From: Pseudothioclava arenosa
GTDB lineage: Bacteria; Pseudomonadota; Alphaproteobacteria; Rhodobacterales; Rhodobacteraceae
Length of the DNA stretch: 64,000 bases
Direction: 5' to 3'
Assembly (NCBI RefSeq): GCF_002358085.1
Contig: NZ_NTJD01000006.1
Span: 62,001 to 126,000, forward strand
Below, in pieces: positions 38,986 to 48,519 of the stretch (position 1 is its first letter; each line of letters opens with the position of its first letter). The notes beneath the pieces were generated by a model. It ran no database searches. It worked only from the letters and a program-made list of their open reading frames with translations, and was not told where the DNA came from. Position numbers and translations under genes: made by a program.

Positions 38986-39545
38986 GCCGAGAACACCGCC
39001 GCGAAAGCCTCGGGCATCTTGAACTCGGCCAACGCGCGGGCGCGGGCCTCGGCCGACATCTTGCGCGCGGTCTTCTCGACGATGCGCAACAGGGCTTCGG
39101 GCTCTTGCGTGGTGGCGAAATCGCCGAGGTAATGGCGGATGAAGGTGAAGCAGATTACGTCTTCCAGCGCCTGCACCTGCGGATCGCGCTTGATGCCTTC
39201 CTTGCGCAGCATCCGGCCCACGACCTCGATCGCCTCGGGGCCATAGCCCGCCTCGGCCATCAGCTCGCCCACGCGCTCGGCATGACGGCGGCCCTGATCC
39301 CGGCGCCAGGTCAGGTAGCCCTCGCGCCCCGCCGGGTAATCGCTGCGCGGCAGGGTCCAGCGCTCGATATGCTGGCCGCGCGCGGCGATCTGCAACATGT
39401 CCGAAGCGTCCGGGATCAGATGCGCCAGCTCGGCGCTCATGCGCTGGCCATAAAGCAGCGCGGCGGGCTGGCCCGCCTCCAGCGTCGGATCAGCGGCATT
39501 GGCGGCGTCGATGGCGGCGAGGACAGTGTCGAGCGGCTGCGGCAT
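38982..39545 (-). CDS. DUF4202 domain protein
   Basis: 187 residues. The segments LQIAARGQHIERWTLPRSDY and YLTWRRDQGRRHAERVGELM, plus QALEDVICFTFIRHYLGDF, match DUF4202, whose HD-like histidine pattern suggests a helical metal-binding fold of unknown function. Its start is divergent from nnrU (74 bases apart). Its stop overlaps that of the EamA gene. Confidence 0.83.
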   Translation of the reverse strand: MPQPLDTVLAAIDAANAADPTLEAGQPAALLYGQRMSAELAHLIPDASDMLQIAARGQHIERWTLPRSDYPAGREGYLTWRRDQGRRHAERVGELMAEAGYGPEAIEVVGRMLRKEGIKRDPQVQALEDVICFTFIRHYLGDFATTQEPEALLRIVEKTARKMSAEARARALAEFKMPEAFAAVFSA

Positions 39546-39619
39546 GGGGTCTCCGGGATGATTTATCTCAAGTCCCTCCCTTCAAACCTCGCTATGGTGG
39601 CGAGCGCAAGGAGAGACCT

Positions 39620-40306
39620 ATGGGCGGCTGGACGGAATTCGTATTTGCGGGCGTGGTGTTCATGGCATTGCACGCCGTTCCCTCACGCAAGCGGCTGAAA
39701 CAGGCGATTATCGAAAAGATCGGCACCACCGGGTGGATCGTGGCCTTCAGCACGATTTCAACGGCCTTGCTGTTCTGGGTGATCTTTGCCGCCGGGCGCG
39801 CGCCTTACGTTGAACTCTGGCCGCAGCCGGGCTGGAGCCGCTGGCTGCTGAACCTTGTGATGCCCATCGTCGTGATGATGGGGGCGCTGGGGGTCGGCGC
39901 GCCCAACCCCTTTGCTTTTGAGGGCCGTGCCTCCGGGTTCGACCCTGCGCATCCGGGCTTTGCCGGGCTGGTGCGCCAGCCGCTCTTGTGGGCGCTGGCG
40001 CTGTGGTCCGGGGCGCATCTGATCGCGAATGGCGATCTGGCGCATGTGATCCTGTTCGGAGTGTTCCTGGTGTTTTCGCTCGCGGGCATGCGCGCGATGG
40101 AGGCCCGCAAGCGCCGCGACTGGGGGCCCGCCGAGTTCGACCGGCTGGCCGCGCGCACCAGCACCTGGCCGGGCCAAGCACTGATCTCCGGGCGCTGGCG
40201 GCCCTCGGGGCGGGTGCCGGTCTTGCGTATCGTGATCGGCGTCGTGGTCTGGGCGGGGCTTTGGCACCTGCATGCCCCGGTGATCGGCTTTTCGCCCCTG
40301 CCCTGA
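39620..40306 (+). CDS. nnrU: NnrU family membrane protein
   Basis: 228 residues with about six to seven membrane segments. HAVPSRKRLKQAI near the N-terminus and HPGFAGLVRQPLLWALALWSGAH match NnrU, a heme-cd1/denitrification-associated membrane family first noted in Rhodobacter and Paracoccus. No nitrite or nitric oxide reductase genes are in the window, so a denitrification link is not supported by context. ATG 39620 lies behind AAGGAGAG. Its stop is 3 bases from that of the convergent transglycosylase. Confidence 0.85.
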   Translation: MGGWTEFVFAGVVFMALHAVPSRKRLKQAIIEKIGTTGWIVAFSTISTALLFWVIFAAGRAPYVELWPQPGWSRWLLNLVMPIVVMMGALGVGAPNPFAFEGRASGFDPAHPGFAGLVRQPLLWALALWSGAHLIANGDLAHVILFGVFLVFSLAGMRAMEARKRRDWGPAEFDRLAARTSTWPGQALISGRWRPSGRVPVLRIVIGVVVWAGLWHLHAPVIGFSPLP

Positions 40307-40309
40307 GCC

Positions 40310-41575
40310 TCAGCGCAGCCGTTTCAAAAGCTCCAGCGTCGGCCAGCCATCGGCGGTCAGGCCCTGGCTGCGCTGATAGGCGCCGACCGCCGCCATCGTC
40401 GCCGGGCCGACCACGCCATCGGTGCCACCCGTGTCATAGCCCAGCGCCGTCAGCCGCGTTTGCAGCTCGATCCGCTCGGCCTCGTTCAGCGCAGTCCCAG
40501 CACCCGGCCATGAGGCCTTGAACGGCCCCTTGCCCTTCAGCCGATCCGACAGATGCCCGACGCCGATCACATAGGCATCGGCATTGTTATAGCGCGAGAT
40601 CGCGCGGAAATTGCCAAAGATCATCAGCGCCGGACCGCCCGCGCCCGCAGGCAGCAGGATCGAGGCCGCACCGTAATTCGGCACTTTCCCGCCCGAGGCC
40701 GCCCGCACGCCCAGCGCCGCCCATTGGTCGGGAGATTTGCGCGTGCCCTTGCCCGCAAGCCCCGCGTTGAAGCCCTTGGGCAGCGTGACCTCAACCGCCC
40801 AGGGCTGCCCCTTGGACCAGCCAGAGCGCGCCAGGTAGGCCGCGGTCGAGGCCAGCGCATCGGCCGGGTTATCCGACCAGATGTCGCGCTTGCCATCGCC
40901 GGTGAAATCCACCGCATAGGCGAGATACGAGGTCGGGATGAACTGCGTATGGCCCATCGCACCCGCCCACGATCCGGTCATATGCGAGGGATCAATATCG
41001 CCCGCCTGCAGGATCTTCAGCGCCGCGATCAGCTGCTTGCCGAAGAATTCGCCGCGCCGCCCGTCATAGGCCAGCGTCGCCAGCGCCGGCACGATCAGCA
41101 CATTGCCGCGCTTGGCGCCGTAGTTCGATTCCATGCCCCAGATCGCGACAACGACCTCTTTTTCCACGCCATAGCGTTTCTCGATCGCATTCAGCACCGC
41201 AGCATTCTGCGCCAGCGCCGCGCGGCCTTCGCGGATGCGCCGGTCCGAGACCGCCCCTTCAAGATATTGCCAAAGCTTCTTGGTGAACTCGGCCTGATTG
41301 CGGTCGCTCTCCACAACGCGCGGGTTGTAGCGAATATCCGCCGTGGCCCGCGCCCAGGTGCGCTCCGAGATCCCGGCGGCAAGCGCGCGGGGGCGGAACC
41401 CATCGACCCAGGACAGGAAGCGCGCCTGCGTGGCGGCATCGACGGGGGGGATCGCCTCGGGCATGTTGGCACCTCGCGTCAGCGGGCTCGAAGAGGTTGG
41501 GCCGGGGCTGACACAGGCGGCCAGCGTCGACAGCCCCAGAATCGAGGCGAAAAAGATTTGGGATGCGCGTTTCAT
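40310..41575 (-). CDS. Lytic murein transglycosylase (MltB type) with peptidoglycan-binding domain
   Basis: 421 residues from ATG 41575. The signal peptide with lipobox LAAC predicts a lipoprotein. The catalytic SLT_2/MltB-type domain spans roughly 50-350, with the catalytic glutamate in AIWGMESNYG, and AMGHTQFIPTSYLAYAVDF. The C-terminal PG_binding_1 domain (about 362-421) reads LQTRLTALGYDTGGTDGVVG. It cleaves glycan strands with formation of anhydromuropeptides. The longer in-frame start at 41635 would hide the signal peptide. Confidence 0.93.
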   Translation of the reverse strand: MKRASQIFFASILGLSTLAACVSPGPTSSSPLTRGANMPEAIPPVDAATQARFLSWVDGFRPRALAAGISERTWARATADIRYNPRVVESDRNQAEFTKKLWQYLEGAVSDRRIREGRAALAQNAAVLNAIEKRYGVEKEVVVAIWGMESNYGAKRGNVLIVPALATLAYDGRRGEFFGKQLIAALKILQAGDIDPSHMTGSWAGAMGHTQFIPTSYLAYAVDFTGDGKRDIWSDNPADALASTAAYLARSGWSKGQPWAVEVTLPKGFNAGLAGKGTRKSPDQWAALGVRAASGGKVPNYGAASILLPAGAGGPALMIFGNFRAISRYNNADAYVIGVGHLSDRLKGKGPFKASWPGAGTALNEAERIELQTRLTALGYDTGGTDGVVGPATMAAVGAYQRSQGLTADGWPTLELLKRLR

Positions 41576-41668
41576 GACCTGCTCGTACCACTCACTGTTT
41601 TGCACGAGTGTAGCAAGCCGCCCGAAGCCCGGCAAACACAGCCTTGAGGCCCGGCGAAACCCCGCGCG

Positions 41669-42022
41669 TCAGTCCGCGCGCGAGCTGTTGTCGTAGAACG
41701 GCGTCATCTGCGCCACCACGACCGAGTTCTCGTCCAGCGCGCGCTGCATCAGGGCGCGTTCTTCCTCGTTGATCTCGTGGCCTTGCTTGATGCGCTCCTC
41801 GGCGGTGCCGTAGCCGGTCACATCGAGCGGCGCGAGGTCGGCCTGCTTGAGGATCGCAACGGTTTCGCGCACGGCCTCGGCCTCATCCACGCCCGAGGCA
41901 TAGCACAGCAGACCCGCGCCGGTCGCGCCCTTGGGCAGACCGTCATTTTCATGCCGACCAACCTCGATCAGCAGGGTGAAAACCTGCTGAGGGCGTTTTT
42001 CCTTCTTGGGCTTCTCGGTCAT
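41669..42022 (-). CDS. Conserved small protein of unknown function
   Basis: 117 residues from ATG 42022 with GGAGG upstream. It begins with a Lys-rich tail (MTEKPKKEKRPQQ) followed by a compact, mostly acidic domain containing VFTLLIEVGRHENDGLPKGA and AVRETVAILKQADL. No membrane segment or signal peptide is present, so it is cytoplasmic. I do not recognise the family. It is divergent from the lipoprotein gene at 42124. Confidence 0.75.
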   Translation of the reverse strand: MTEKPKKEKRPQQVFTLLIEVGRHENDGLPKGATGAGLLCYASGVDEAEAVRETVAILKQADLAPLDVTGYGTAEERIKQGHEINEEERALMQRALDENSVVVAQMTPFYDNSSRAD

Positions 42023-42123
42023 GGCGGCCTCCGCGTTGCGCGCCCTTGGCGTCGCCCGCAATCGCGGTTGTGTCAAGGGCGGATCTTTGCAAGGGTCGCG
42101 CCGACCCGTTCAAGGAGTAACCC

Positions 42124-42741
42124 ATGCGCCGTTTTGCCCCCCTCTTCGCCTGCCTCGCCCTCGGGGCCTGCATCGACGCCGATGTGACGCTGGATTTCTC
42201 GGATGGCGAGACCGTGCAGACCACGGCCGAACTGTCGCTGTCGCGCCAGCTTTACGACATGATGGGGAAAAAGGCGGAAAACGCCTGCCCGGGCGGCGAG
42301 TCGAGCCTCACCAAGTCGGCCTATCACTGCACGATGCACGATCAGCGCGAAATCGCGGTGGTGCTGGACGAGGGCGGTAAGGTCTCGGGCAAATCCGAGC
42401 TGGACCCAACCGAGGCCGCCAGCATCGAGCGCATCGACGACAACCACCTGCGCGTCAGCTTCGATTTCACCGAGATGCTCAAGTCCAACGGCCAGAAACC
42501 CGACGATCTGGGCGGCATGGAGGACATGGTGCGCGCCGCGATGGCGGGCCACTCGCTGAGCTTCAACGTCACCGGATACAAGATCACCTCGAGCACGGGC
42601 GTGATCTCGGAGGATGGCAAGACGGCAAGCCGGGTGATTCCGGTGATCGCGCTGCTCGATCAGGCGCCCGAGCTGGGCGAGCCCTTCGTCACCGAGGTGC
42701 AGCTTGCGCAAAGCTGCTTCCTTTGGGTGTTCTGCGACTGA
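42124..42741 (+). CDS. Predicted lipoprotein of unknown function
   Basis: 205 residues. The signal peptide MRRFAPLFACLALGAC puts the lipidated cysteine at C16. The mature protein is beta-rich, with four further cysteines (for example C53 and C67, and the C-terminal QSCFLWVFCD), suggesting disulphides in the periplasm. AAGGAG lies 6-7 bases before the ATG. A terminator follows. I cannot assign a family. Confidence 0.8.
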   Translation: MRRFAPLFACLALGACIDADVTLDFSDGETVQTTAELSLSRQLYDMMGKKAENACPGGESSLTKSAYHCTMHDQREIAVVLDEGGKVSGKSELDPTEAASIERIDDNHLRVSFDFTEMLKSNGQKPDDLGGMEDMVRAAMAGHSLSFNVTGYKITSSTGVISEDGKTASRVIPVIALLDQAPELGEPFVTEVQLAQSCFLWVFCD

Positions 42742-42748
42742 ATGCAAA

Positions 42749-42775
42749 CGGCCCGCCAGATCGGCGGGCCGCTTT
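42749..42775. terminator. Terminator between lipoprotein gene and dapD
   Basis: A perfect 9-base stem CGGCCCGCC/GGCGGGCCG (42749-42757 with 42763-42771). A short T-run follows on the plus strand, and TTTGC on the minus side. It can serve both convergent genes. Confidence 0.8.
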
Positions 42776-42795
42776 GATGTCCGGGGTTGCGCGGA

Positions 42796-43623
42796 TCAGT
42801 CGCGCAGCAGCTCGTTGATGCCGGTCTTCGAGCGGGTCTGCGCATCGACGCGCTTCACGATCACCGCGCAATAGAGGTTGATGCCGTTCTTCGAAGGCAT
42901 CGAGCCCGAAACGACGACCGAATAGGGCGGCACTTCGCCATACATCACTTCGCCGGTCTCGCGGTCGACGATCTTGGTCGATTTGCCGATGTAGACGCCC
43001 ATGCCCAGCACCGAGCCTTCACGGATGATGCAGCCCTCGACCACCTCGGAGCGCGCGCCGATAAAGCAGTTATCCTCGATAATGGTCGGGCCCGCCTGCA
43101 TCGGTTCCAGAACGCCGCCAATGCCGACGCCGCCCGAAAGGTGCACGTTCTTGCCGATCTGCGCGCAGGAGCCAACGGTCGCCCAGGTGTCGACCATCGT
43201 GCCTTCATCGACGAAGGCGCCGAGGTTCACGAAGGACGGCATCAGCACCACGCCCTTGGCGATATAGGCCGAGCGGCGCACGACGCAGTTCGGCACCGCG
43301 CGGAAGCCCGCGGCTTTCCACTCGGCTTCGGTCCAGCCCTTGAACTTGCTGTCGACCTTGTCCCACCAGCCGGAACCCTGCGGGCCGCCGTCCTGGATTT
43401 CCATGTCCTTGATGCGGAAGCCCAGAAGAACCGCCTTCTTGGCCCATTGGTTCACGTGCCAGTCGCCGTTCTCGCGACGCTCGGCGACGCGCAGCGCGCC
43501 CTTGTCCAGCGCCTCCAGCGTGGCCTCGATCGCATCGCGGGCTTCGCCACGCGTGCTCGGGGTGATCGTGTCGCGCGCCTCCCAGGCGGCTTCGATGGCG
43601 GCTTCCAGCGCGGCATTCGACAT
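42796..43623 (-). CDS. dapD: Tetrahydrodipicolinate N-succinyltransferase DapD
   Basis: 275 residues. Succinyl branch of the DAP/lysine pathway. The left-handed beta-helix of hexapeptide repeats covers about 110-240 ([39 protein letters not shown]). AGGAAAC precedes ATG 43623. It works with dapB elsewhere in the window. Confidence 0.97.
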   Translation of the reverse strand: MSNAALEAAIEAAWEARDTITPSTRGEARDAIEATLEALDKGALRVAERRENGDWHVNQWAKKAVLLGFRIKDMEIQDGGPQGSGWWDKVDSKFKGWTEAEWKAAGFRAVPNCVVRRSAYIAKGVVLMPSFVNLGAFVDEGTMVDTWATVGSCAQIGKNVHLSGGVGIGGVLEPMQAGPTIIEDNCFIGARSEVVEGCIIREGSVLGMGVYIGKSTKIVDRETGEVMYGEVPPYSVVVSGSMPSKNGINLYCAVIVKRVDAQTRSKTGINELLRD

Positions 43624-43708
43624 GGCGTTTCCTCTTTGCGGTGGTTTTCTTTCCTTGGCCCAAGCCTATAGTTGGAAGCAGGCTTTGGCGCAATGAGCAG
43701 GACGACGC

Positions 43709-44533
43709 ATGAAAGACGATGGACGCAGCCACCCGTTCCGGGATTCGGTGACCGACGCAGAGGCGGCCGACCGCATTCCCGACACCCCACAGACGCGCGC
43801 GCCCGCCTATCGGCTCGCCTTCACCGATGTCGATTTCATGATGCGCGAAGAGTTGCGCCCGGTGCGGTTGCAGCTTGAGCTGCTGAAACCTCAGCTGATC
43901 ATGGACGAGCGCGGCATCGAGAGCACGGTGGTGATGTTCGGCGGCGCGCGCATCCCCGAACCCGCAAAAAAGGACAGCGCGAAAACGACTTACCTCGCCG
44001 AACTGTCGCATTACTACGACGAGGCGCGCAAATTCGCCCGGATCATGACCGAGCATTCGATGAAAAGCTACGGGCGCGAATACGTGATCTGCACCGGCGG
44101 CGGCCCGGGCGTGATGGAGGCAGGCAACCGCGGCGCCCATGAGGCGGGCGGGCAGTCGATCGGGCTCAATATCGTGCTGCCGCATGAACAGGCGCCGAAC
44201 CATTACGTAACGCCGGACCTGTCGTTCAACTTCCACTATTTCGCGATCCGCAAGATGCATTTCCTGATGCGCGCGAAGGCCGTGGCGATCTTTCCGGGCG
44301 GTTTCGGCACGCTCGACGAGATGTTCGAGAGCCTGACGCTGATTCAGACGCACCGGATGCGCAGCATTCCCTTCCTGCTCTTCGGCAAGGCCTTCTGGAA
44401 CGAGATCATCAACTGGGAGCGGCTTGCCGAGGCGGGCACGATCTCGCCCGAGGATCTGGACCTGATCACCTTCGTGGAAACCGCCGAAGAAGCCGTGGCG
44501 ATCATCGAGGCCTGGGATTACGGCTGCGCCTGA
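43709..44533 (+). CDS. LOG family (lysine-decarboxylase-fold) protein
   Basis: 274 residues. Core motifs VICTGGGPGVMEAGNRGAHE and FPGGFGTLDEMFESLTLIQT are those of the LOG/Rossmann-like family, whose characterised members are nucleotide 5'-monophosphate nucleosidases (cytokinin-activating type, or PpnN in E. coli). The extended N-terminal 80 residues are typical of the larger bacterial forms. The precise substrate is unknown. It is divergent from dapD and followed by an inverted repeat element. Confidence 0.87.
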   Translation: MKDDGRSHPFRDSVTDAEAADRIPDTPQTRAPAYRLAFTDVDFMMREELRPVRLQLELLKPQLIMDERGIESTVVMFGGARIPEPAKKDSAKTTYLAELSHYYDEARKFARIMTEHSMKSYGREYVICTGGGPGVMEAGNRGAHEAGGQSIGLNIVLPHEQAPNHYVTPDLSFNFHYFAIRKMHFLMRAKAVAIFPGGFGTLDEMFESLTLIQTHRMRSIPFLLFGKAFWNEIINWERLAEAGTISPEDLDLITFVETAEEAVAIIEAWDYGCA

Positions 44534-44568
44534 CGGGCCCAGCCGCGCGTCTCCGACCCGGGCAGGAT

Positions 44569-44618
44569 GCGTATTTCAGCCAAGAAGAAACCCAGCTTCT
44601 TCTTGGCCCCAAATACGC
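44569..44618. repeat. Dispersed element, inverted pair (copy 7)
   Basis: The box GTATTTCAGCCAAGAAGAA (44571-44589) on the plus strand faces GTATTTGGGGCCAAGAAGAA (44616-44597) on the minus strand, with a 7-base spacer. The pair can fold into a hairpin of about 20 base pairs between the convergent stops of the LOG-family gene and rlmN. A role as a bidirectional terminator is inferred. Confidence 0.75.
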
Positions 44619-44652
44619 AAACCCGCATACCGCCGCGATGCGGCCGGGAAGC

Positions 44653-45834
44653 TCAGAGCCCGGTTTCCGCCTGGATCTCGGCGCGCGACTTGCGGGCGCG
44701 TTCGGTCGCGGATTTCAGCTGGCCACAAGCGGCCATGATGTCTTCGCCGCGCGGGGTGCGGATCGGGCTGGCGTAGCCGGCTTTGTAGATGATGTCGGCG
44801 AAGGCCTCGATCCGCTCCCAGTCCGAGCGTTCATAGGGCGCGCCAGGCCATTCGTTGAACGGGATCAGGTTGATCTTGGCCGGGATGCCGCGGATCAGCT
44901 TGACCAGCCGCTTGGCGTCCGCGTCGCTGTCGTTCACGCCCTTCAGCATCACGTATTCAAAGGTGATCCGCTCGGAGTTCGACAGCCGCGGGTAATCGCG
45001 CAGCGCATTCAGGAGCGTCTCGATGTTCCATTTCTTGTTCACCGGCACGAGGCGGTCGCGCACCTCGTCGGTGGTGGCGTGGAAGCTGATCGCCAGCAGG
45101 CAGCCGATCTCCTCGGCGGTCTTGGCAATCTCCGGCACGATACCTGAGGTCGACAGCGTGATACGGCGGCGCGAAAGGCTGATGCCCTCGCCATCCATCA
45201 CCACTTTCATCGCGTCGCGGACATTGTCGAAATTGTAGAGCGGCTCGCCCATGCCCATCAGCACGACGTTCGAGACTAGCCGCGTCTCGTCCTTGGGCGC
45301 GCCCGGCACCGGCCATTCGTTCAGGTCGTCGCGCGCCACCATGACCTGCCCCACGATCTCGGCGGCGGTCAGGTTGCGCACCAGTTTCTGCGTCCCGGTA
45401 TGGCAGAACGAACAGGTCAGCGTGCAGCCCACCTGCGAGGAAATGCACAGCGTGCCGCGGTTTTCCTCGGGGATATAAACGACCTCGACCTCGTGGCCGC
45501 CGGCGATGCGCAGAAGGTATTTGCGGGTCCCGTCCATCGAGACCTGCCGGGTGACGATCTCGGGGATCTCGATCACAAATTTCTCGGCTAGGAGGGTGCG
45601 ATAGTCCTTGGCGAGATTGGTCATCTCGGCAAAGTCGCGCACACCCCAGTGATAGATCCACTGCCAGATCTGACCGACGCGCATCTTGGCCTGCTTCTCG
45701 GGCGTGCCCGCCGCGATCAGGGCATCGCGCAATTGCTCGCGGGTGAGGCCCACGAGGTTCATCTGGCCGCCCTCGGGCAGCTTGCGCGGGATCGTCAGCA
45801 CGTCCTGCGTGATCGGTGCAGTTGCGTCAGTCAT
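44653..45834 (-). CDS. rlmN: 23S rRNA (adenine-2503-C2)-methyltransferase RlmN
   Basis: 393 residues, radical-SAM enzyme. The 4Fe-4S cysteines are C137, C141 and C144 in [27 protein letters not shown] is the SAM-binding motif. The C-terminal region [16 protein letters not shown] and [20 protein letters not shown] contains the second catalytic cysteine region. AAGGAA precedes ATG 45834. The enzyme also modifies A37 of some tRNAs in E. coli. Confidence 0.96.
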   Translation of the reverse strand: MTDATAPITQDVLTIPRKLPEGGQMNLVGLTREQLRDALIAAGTPEKQAKMRVGQIWQWIYHWGVRDFAEMTNLAKDYRTLLAEKFVIEIPEIVTRQVSMDGTRKYLLRIAGGHEVEVVYIPEENRGTLCISSQVGCTLTCSFCHTGTQKLVRNLTAAEIVGQVMVARDDLNEWPVPGAPKDETRLVSNVVLMGMGEPLYNFDNVRDAMKVVMDGEGISLSRRRITLSTSGIVPEIAKTAEEIGCLLAISFHATTDEVRDRLVPVNKKWNIETLLNALRDYPRLSNSERITFEYVMLKGVNDSDADAKRLVKLIRGIPAKINLIPFNEWPGAPYERSDWERIEAFADIIYKAGYASPIRTPRGEDIMAACGQLKSATERARKSRAEIQAETGL

Positions 45835-45890
45835 GGCGGCAATTCCTTGGAATGAGCCGCTCCTATAAGGGATTCGCGCGCGGCGGGGTA

Positions 45891-45929
45891 GAAAAAAGCG
45901 AAAAGGCCCCGGCGTCCGCGGGGCCCTTC
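45891..45929 (-). terminator. Terminator of the IalB-family gene
   Basis: On the minus strand a GC-rich stem (45928-45919 with 45911-45903, one bulge) is followed by TTTTCGCTTTTTT. It lies 25 bases after the stop. Confidence 0.8.
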
Positions 45930-45953
45930 GGGATCACGTTCTGCGGCGCAGTG

Positions 45954-46490
45954 TTACTGGCAGCGCTTGGCGGCCTGCTCGGTGGCGGCGGTGAAGCCGA
46001 TCAGCGAGAACTGGTCTTCGGTCTTGGTGCCGCGCCCGGACTGGCCGAGAACGCGCACATCGGCACCGGCCTTCAGCGCCGCGATGATCTTGGCATCTTC
46101 GTCGCCCGAGCCCGCCCAGGCGCCCTCGCCATCGGTGAACAGCGCGAATTTGGTGTCGCCGACCATCAGGTCCACGGTGGAGTCCTTGGCGAAGGGATAG
46201 CCGCCGGCAAACGAGACCTCGCCGGCCGACTGGCCCTTGCGATAGGTCACGAACAGGCGGATGTCGCCACGGCGCACCTCGACGGGCTGACCGCCCTTGG
46301 TGTTGATCGTCTTCTTCGGCGCCGAGACCACCCAGCATTCCGGCGGGGTGCCGTCGACGAAGACGCTCCAGTCGGTTTCGGTGGCGATGCGGTTGGAGCT
46401 TTCCTGCGCGCTGGCGCCCGACGCCACTGCGCCCAGCATCACGCCCGCCATGGTAAGAGCCGCCACACCGTTCCGGGTGATTTTCTTCAT
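45954..46490 (-). CDS. Invasion-associated locus B (IalB) family protein
   Basis: 178 residues from ATG 46490 behind GGAGG. The signal peptide (about 1-27, ending GASA) targets the periplasm. The core ECWVVSAPKKTINTKGG, IRLFVTYRKGQSAGEVSF and a C-terminal RCQ match the IalB family. The role is unknown outside Bartonella, where it affects erythrocyte invasion, and such a role is not implied here. It is divergent from the asparaginase gene. Confidence 0.88.
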   Translation of the reverse strand: MKKITRNGVAALTMAGVMLGAVASGASAQESSNRIATETDWSVFVDGTPPECWVVSAPKKTINTKGGQPVEVRRGDIRLFVTYRKGQSAGEVSFAGGYPFAKDSTVDLMVGDTKFALFTDGEGAWAGSGDEDAKIIAALKAGADVRVLGQSGRGTKTEDQFSLIGFTAATEQAAKRCQ

Positions 46491-46661
46491 GATCACAGCC
46501 TCCAGCTGCCAGATACCTCTGCCCCGCCTTGCGGGGTTGATGTCCCTTTTTTCCAATGGCGGATGCGATTTCAACTCGATATGTCGGTGATAACGCAAAT
46601 GTGCCGGATTGGGAAAGCCCCTCCGGCGGAAATTCGCCACATCCCGAACAGGAGAACGCCC

Positions 46662-47651
46662 ATGTCAGCAATGCCGATGATCGAGTTGTGGCGCGGCGGA
46701 ATGCTGGAATCGGTCCATGCCGGGCATGCGGTGATCTGGGGGCCGGGCGGGATCGAGGCGGCCTGGGGCGACCCTGAGGCGGTGATCTTTCCGCGCTCGT
46801 CGTGCAAGATGATGCAGGCGCTGCCGCTGGTGGAAAGCGGCGCGGCCGCGGCGGCAGGGCTGAGCGACCGGCAACTGGCGCTGGCCTGCGCAAGCCATTC
46901 GGGCGGGGCCGCGCATGTCTCGGGCGTGGCTTCCTGGCTCTCGGATCTGGGGCTGGCCGAGGGTGACCTGCGCTGCGGCATCCACATGCCCTGGGACAAG
47001 GACGAGAACAAACGCCTGACCTGCTCCGAGGCGGCGCCCTGCCAGTTGCATAACAACTGCTCGGGCAAGCACGCGGGCTTCCTGACGCTGAACCGGCATA
47101 TCGGCGGCGGCTCGGAATATGTCGAGCTCGATCACCCCGTTCAGCGCGCGGTCAAGGCCGCCTTCGAGGAGGTCGTGCAGGAAACCTCGCCGCATTGGGG
47201 GATCGACGGCTGCTCGGCGCCGAATTTCGCCTGTTCGGTGGCGGGTCTGGCGCGCGCGATGCAGTTCTTTGCCGCCGCCAACCCCGAGGGTTCTGCCCGC
47301 GAGGCCGCCGCCGCGCGCCTGACCCGCGCCATGGCCGCCTTCCCCGAGCTGGTCGCGGGCAAGGGCCGCGCCTGCACCGAGCTGATGGCCGCCTGCAAGG
47401 GCCGCGCGGCGGTGAAAACCGGCGCCGAAGCCGTGTTCATCGCGATTATTCCCGAGCAAAAACGGGGCATTGCGCTGAAGATCGTGGATGGCGGCACCCG
47501 CGCCTCGGAAGCGGCGATCGCAGCGCTTCTGGTGCGCTGCGGGCTCTTGGAACGCGCCGATCCGGCGGTGGAAAAGCGCCTGCCCTCGGTGCAGAAAAAC
47601 TGGCGTGGTCTGGTCACCGGCGAGATGCGGCTGGCGCCGGGGTTTGCCTAA
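46662..47651 (+). CDS. Asparaginase II family (Rhizobium ReAV-type) L-asparaginase
   Basis: 329 residues. The family is unrelated to E. coli AnsA/AnsB and resembles serine beta-lactamase-fold enzymes. The SxxK motif is S46-S-C-K49 in FPRSSCKMMQALPL. The second active-site group is C133-S-G-K136 in NNCSGKHAGFLTLN, matching the catalytic Cys/Lys region described for the Rhizobium etli enzyme. It would hydrolyse asparagine to aspartate and ammonia in the cytoplasm. AACAGGAG precedes ATG 46662. Its stop shares 4 bases with the convergent TSUP gene. Confidence 0.88.
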   Translation: MSAMPMIELWRGGMLESVHAGHAVIWGPGGIEAAWGDPEAVIFPRSSCKMMQALPLVESGAAAAAGLSDRQLALACASHSGGAAHVSGVASWLSDLGLAEGDLRCGIHMPWDKDENKRLTCSEAAPCQLHNNCSGKHAGFLTLNRHIGGGSEYVELDHPVQRAVKAAFEEVVQETSPHWGIDGCSAPNFACSVAGLARAMQFFAAANPEGSAREAAAARLTRAMAAFPELVAGKGRACTELMAACKGRAAVKTGAEAVFIAIIPEQKRGIALKIVDGGTRASEAAIAALLVRCGLLERADPAVEKRLPSVQKNWRGLVTGEMRLAPGFA

Positions 47652-48406
47652 AGCATCTGCCAGATCAGCTTGAGCGCCAGCGCCGAGGAACTGACAACCA
47701 GCAGCGGCTTGATCAGCCGCGCGCCCACCCGCATCGCAAGCCGCGCGCCCAGTCGCGCGCCCGCCACCTGCGCGACGCCCATCGCGAGCCCGGTGATCCA
47801 CCAGGGCGCGCCAACCGCAGCAAAGCCGATCAGCCCGCCGACGTTCGAGGCGAAGTTCAGCATCTTGGTATGCGCCGTGGCCTTGAGCACCCCGTAACCC
47901 GCCAGCGACACGAAGCCGATCATGAAGAACGCCCCCGTGCCCGGCCCCACCAGCCCGTCGTAAAACCCGATCAGCGGCACGACAAAGGCGGTGAAGGCGG
48001 TGGGGGTGATCCGCTCGGCGCGGTCGGTGTCATCGAGCCCCTTGCGCAGCGCAAAGAACCCCGCGATCGCGATCAGGATCACCGGCAGCGCAAACCGCAA
48101 CCCTTCGGTCGGAATCCGCGACACCAAAAGCGCGCCCAGCAAGCCCGCGCCTCCGGACAGGAACGCCGCCTTGATCTGCCCGCGCAGGTTCACATGCCCC
48201 GAGGCCGCATAGGACAGCGCCGCCGTCGCCGCGCCGAAACACCCCTGCACCTTATTCGTCGACAGCGCCTGCAAGGGCGTGGCCCCTGCCAGCAGCAGAA
48301 CCGGCAGGGTAATCAAACCGCCGCCACCCGCGATCGAATCGACGAAACCGGCCACGAAAGCGGTGCCGATCAGGATCAGGGCAAGGTCGAGAGAGGTTTC
48401 GAACAT
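47648..48406 (-). CDS. TSUP (TauE/SafE) family permease
   Basis: 252 residues with about eight membrane helices in two repeats. The N-terminal FVAGFVDSIAGGGGLITLPV and the internal GFYDGLVGPGTGAFFMIGF are the paired family signatures. Members move sulphur-containing or other small organic anions; the substrate is unknown. ATG 48406 was chosen; longer in-frame upstream sequence overlaps the CPBP gene's promoter region. It is divergent from the CPBP gene. Confidence 0.9.
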   Translation of the reverse strand: MFETSLDLALILIGTAFVAGFVDSIAGGGGLITLPVLLLAGATPLQALSTNKVQGCFGAATAALSYAASGHVNLRGQIKAAFLSGGAGLLGALLVSRIPTEGLRFALPVILIAIAGFFALRKGLDDTDRAERITPTAFTAFVVPLIGFYDGLVGPGTGAFFMIGFVSLAGYGVLKATAHTKMLNFASNVGGLIGFAAVGAPWWITGLAMGVAQVAGARLGARLAMRVGARLIKPLLVVSSSALALKLIWQML

Positions 48407-48519
48407 CGGGCACCGCAGGCTAGGCACCTTTCTTCCGCCAGCCTTCCGCCGAAGTAAAGCCGCTTGTCGCATTCGTGGGCGACGGCTAGGAAGGATCAGC
48501 AACTTGCGAGGCTTACCGG

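Noticed and set aside
39620-40306. A denitrification locus marked by nnrU
   Set aside because: No nir, nor or nnrR-like genes or FNR-type boxes are apparent nearby; NnrU-family proteins are widespread.
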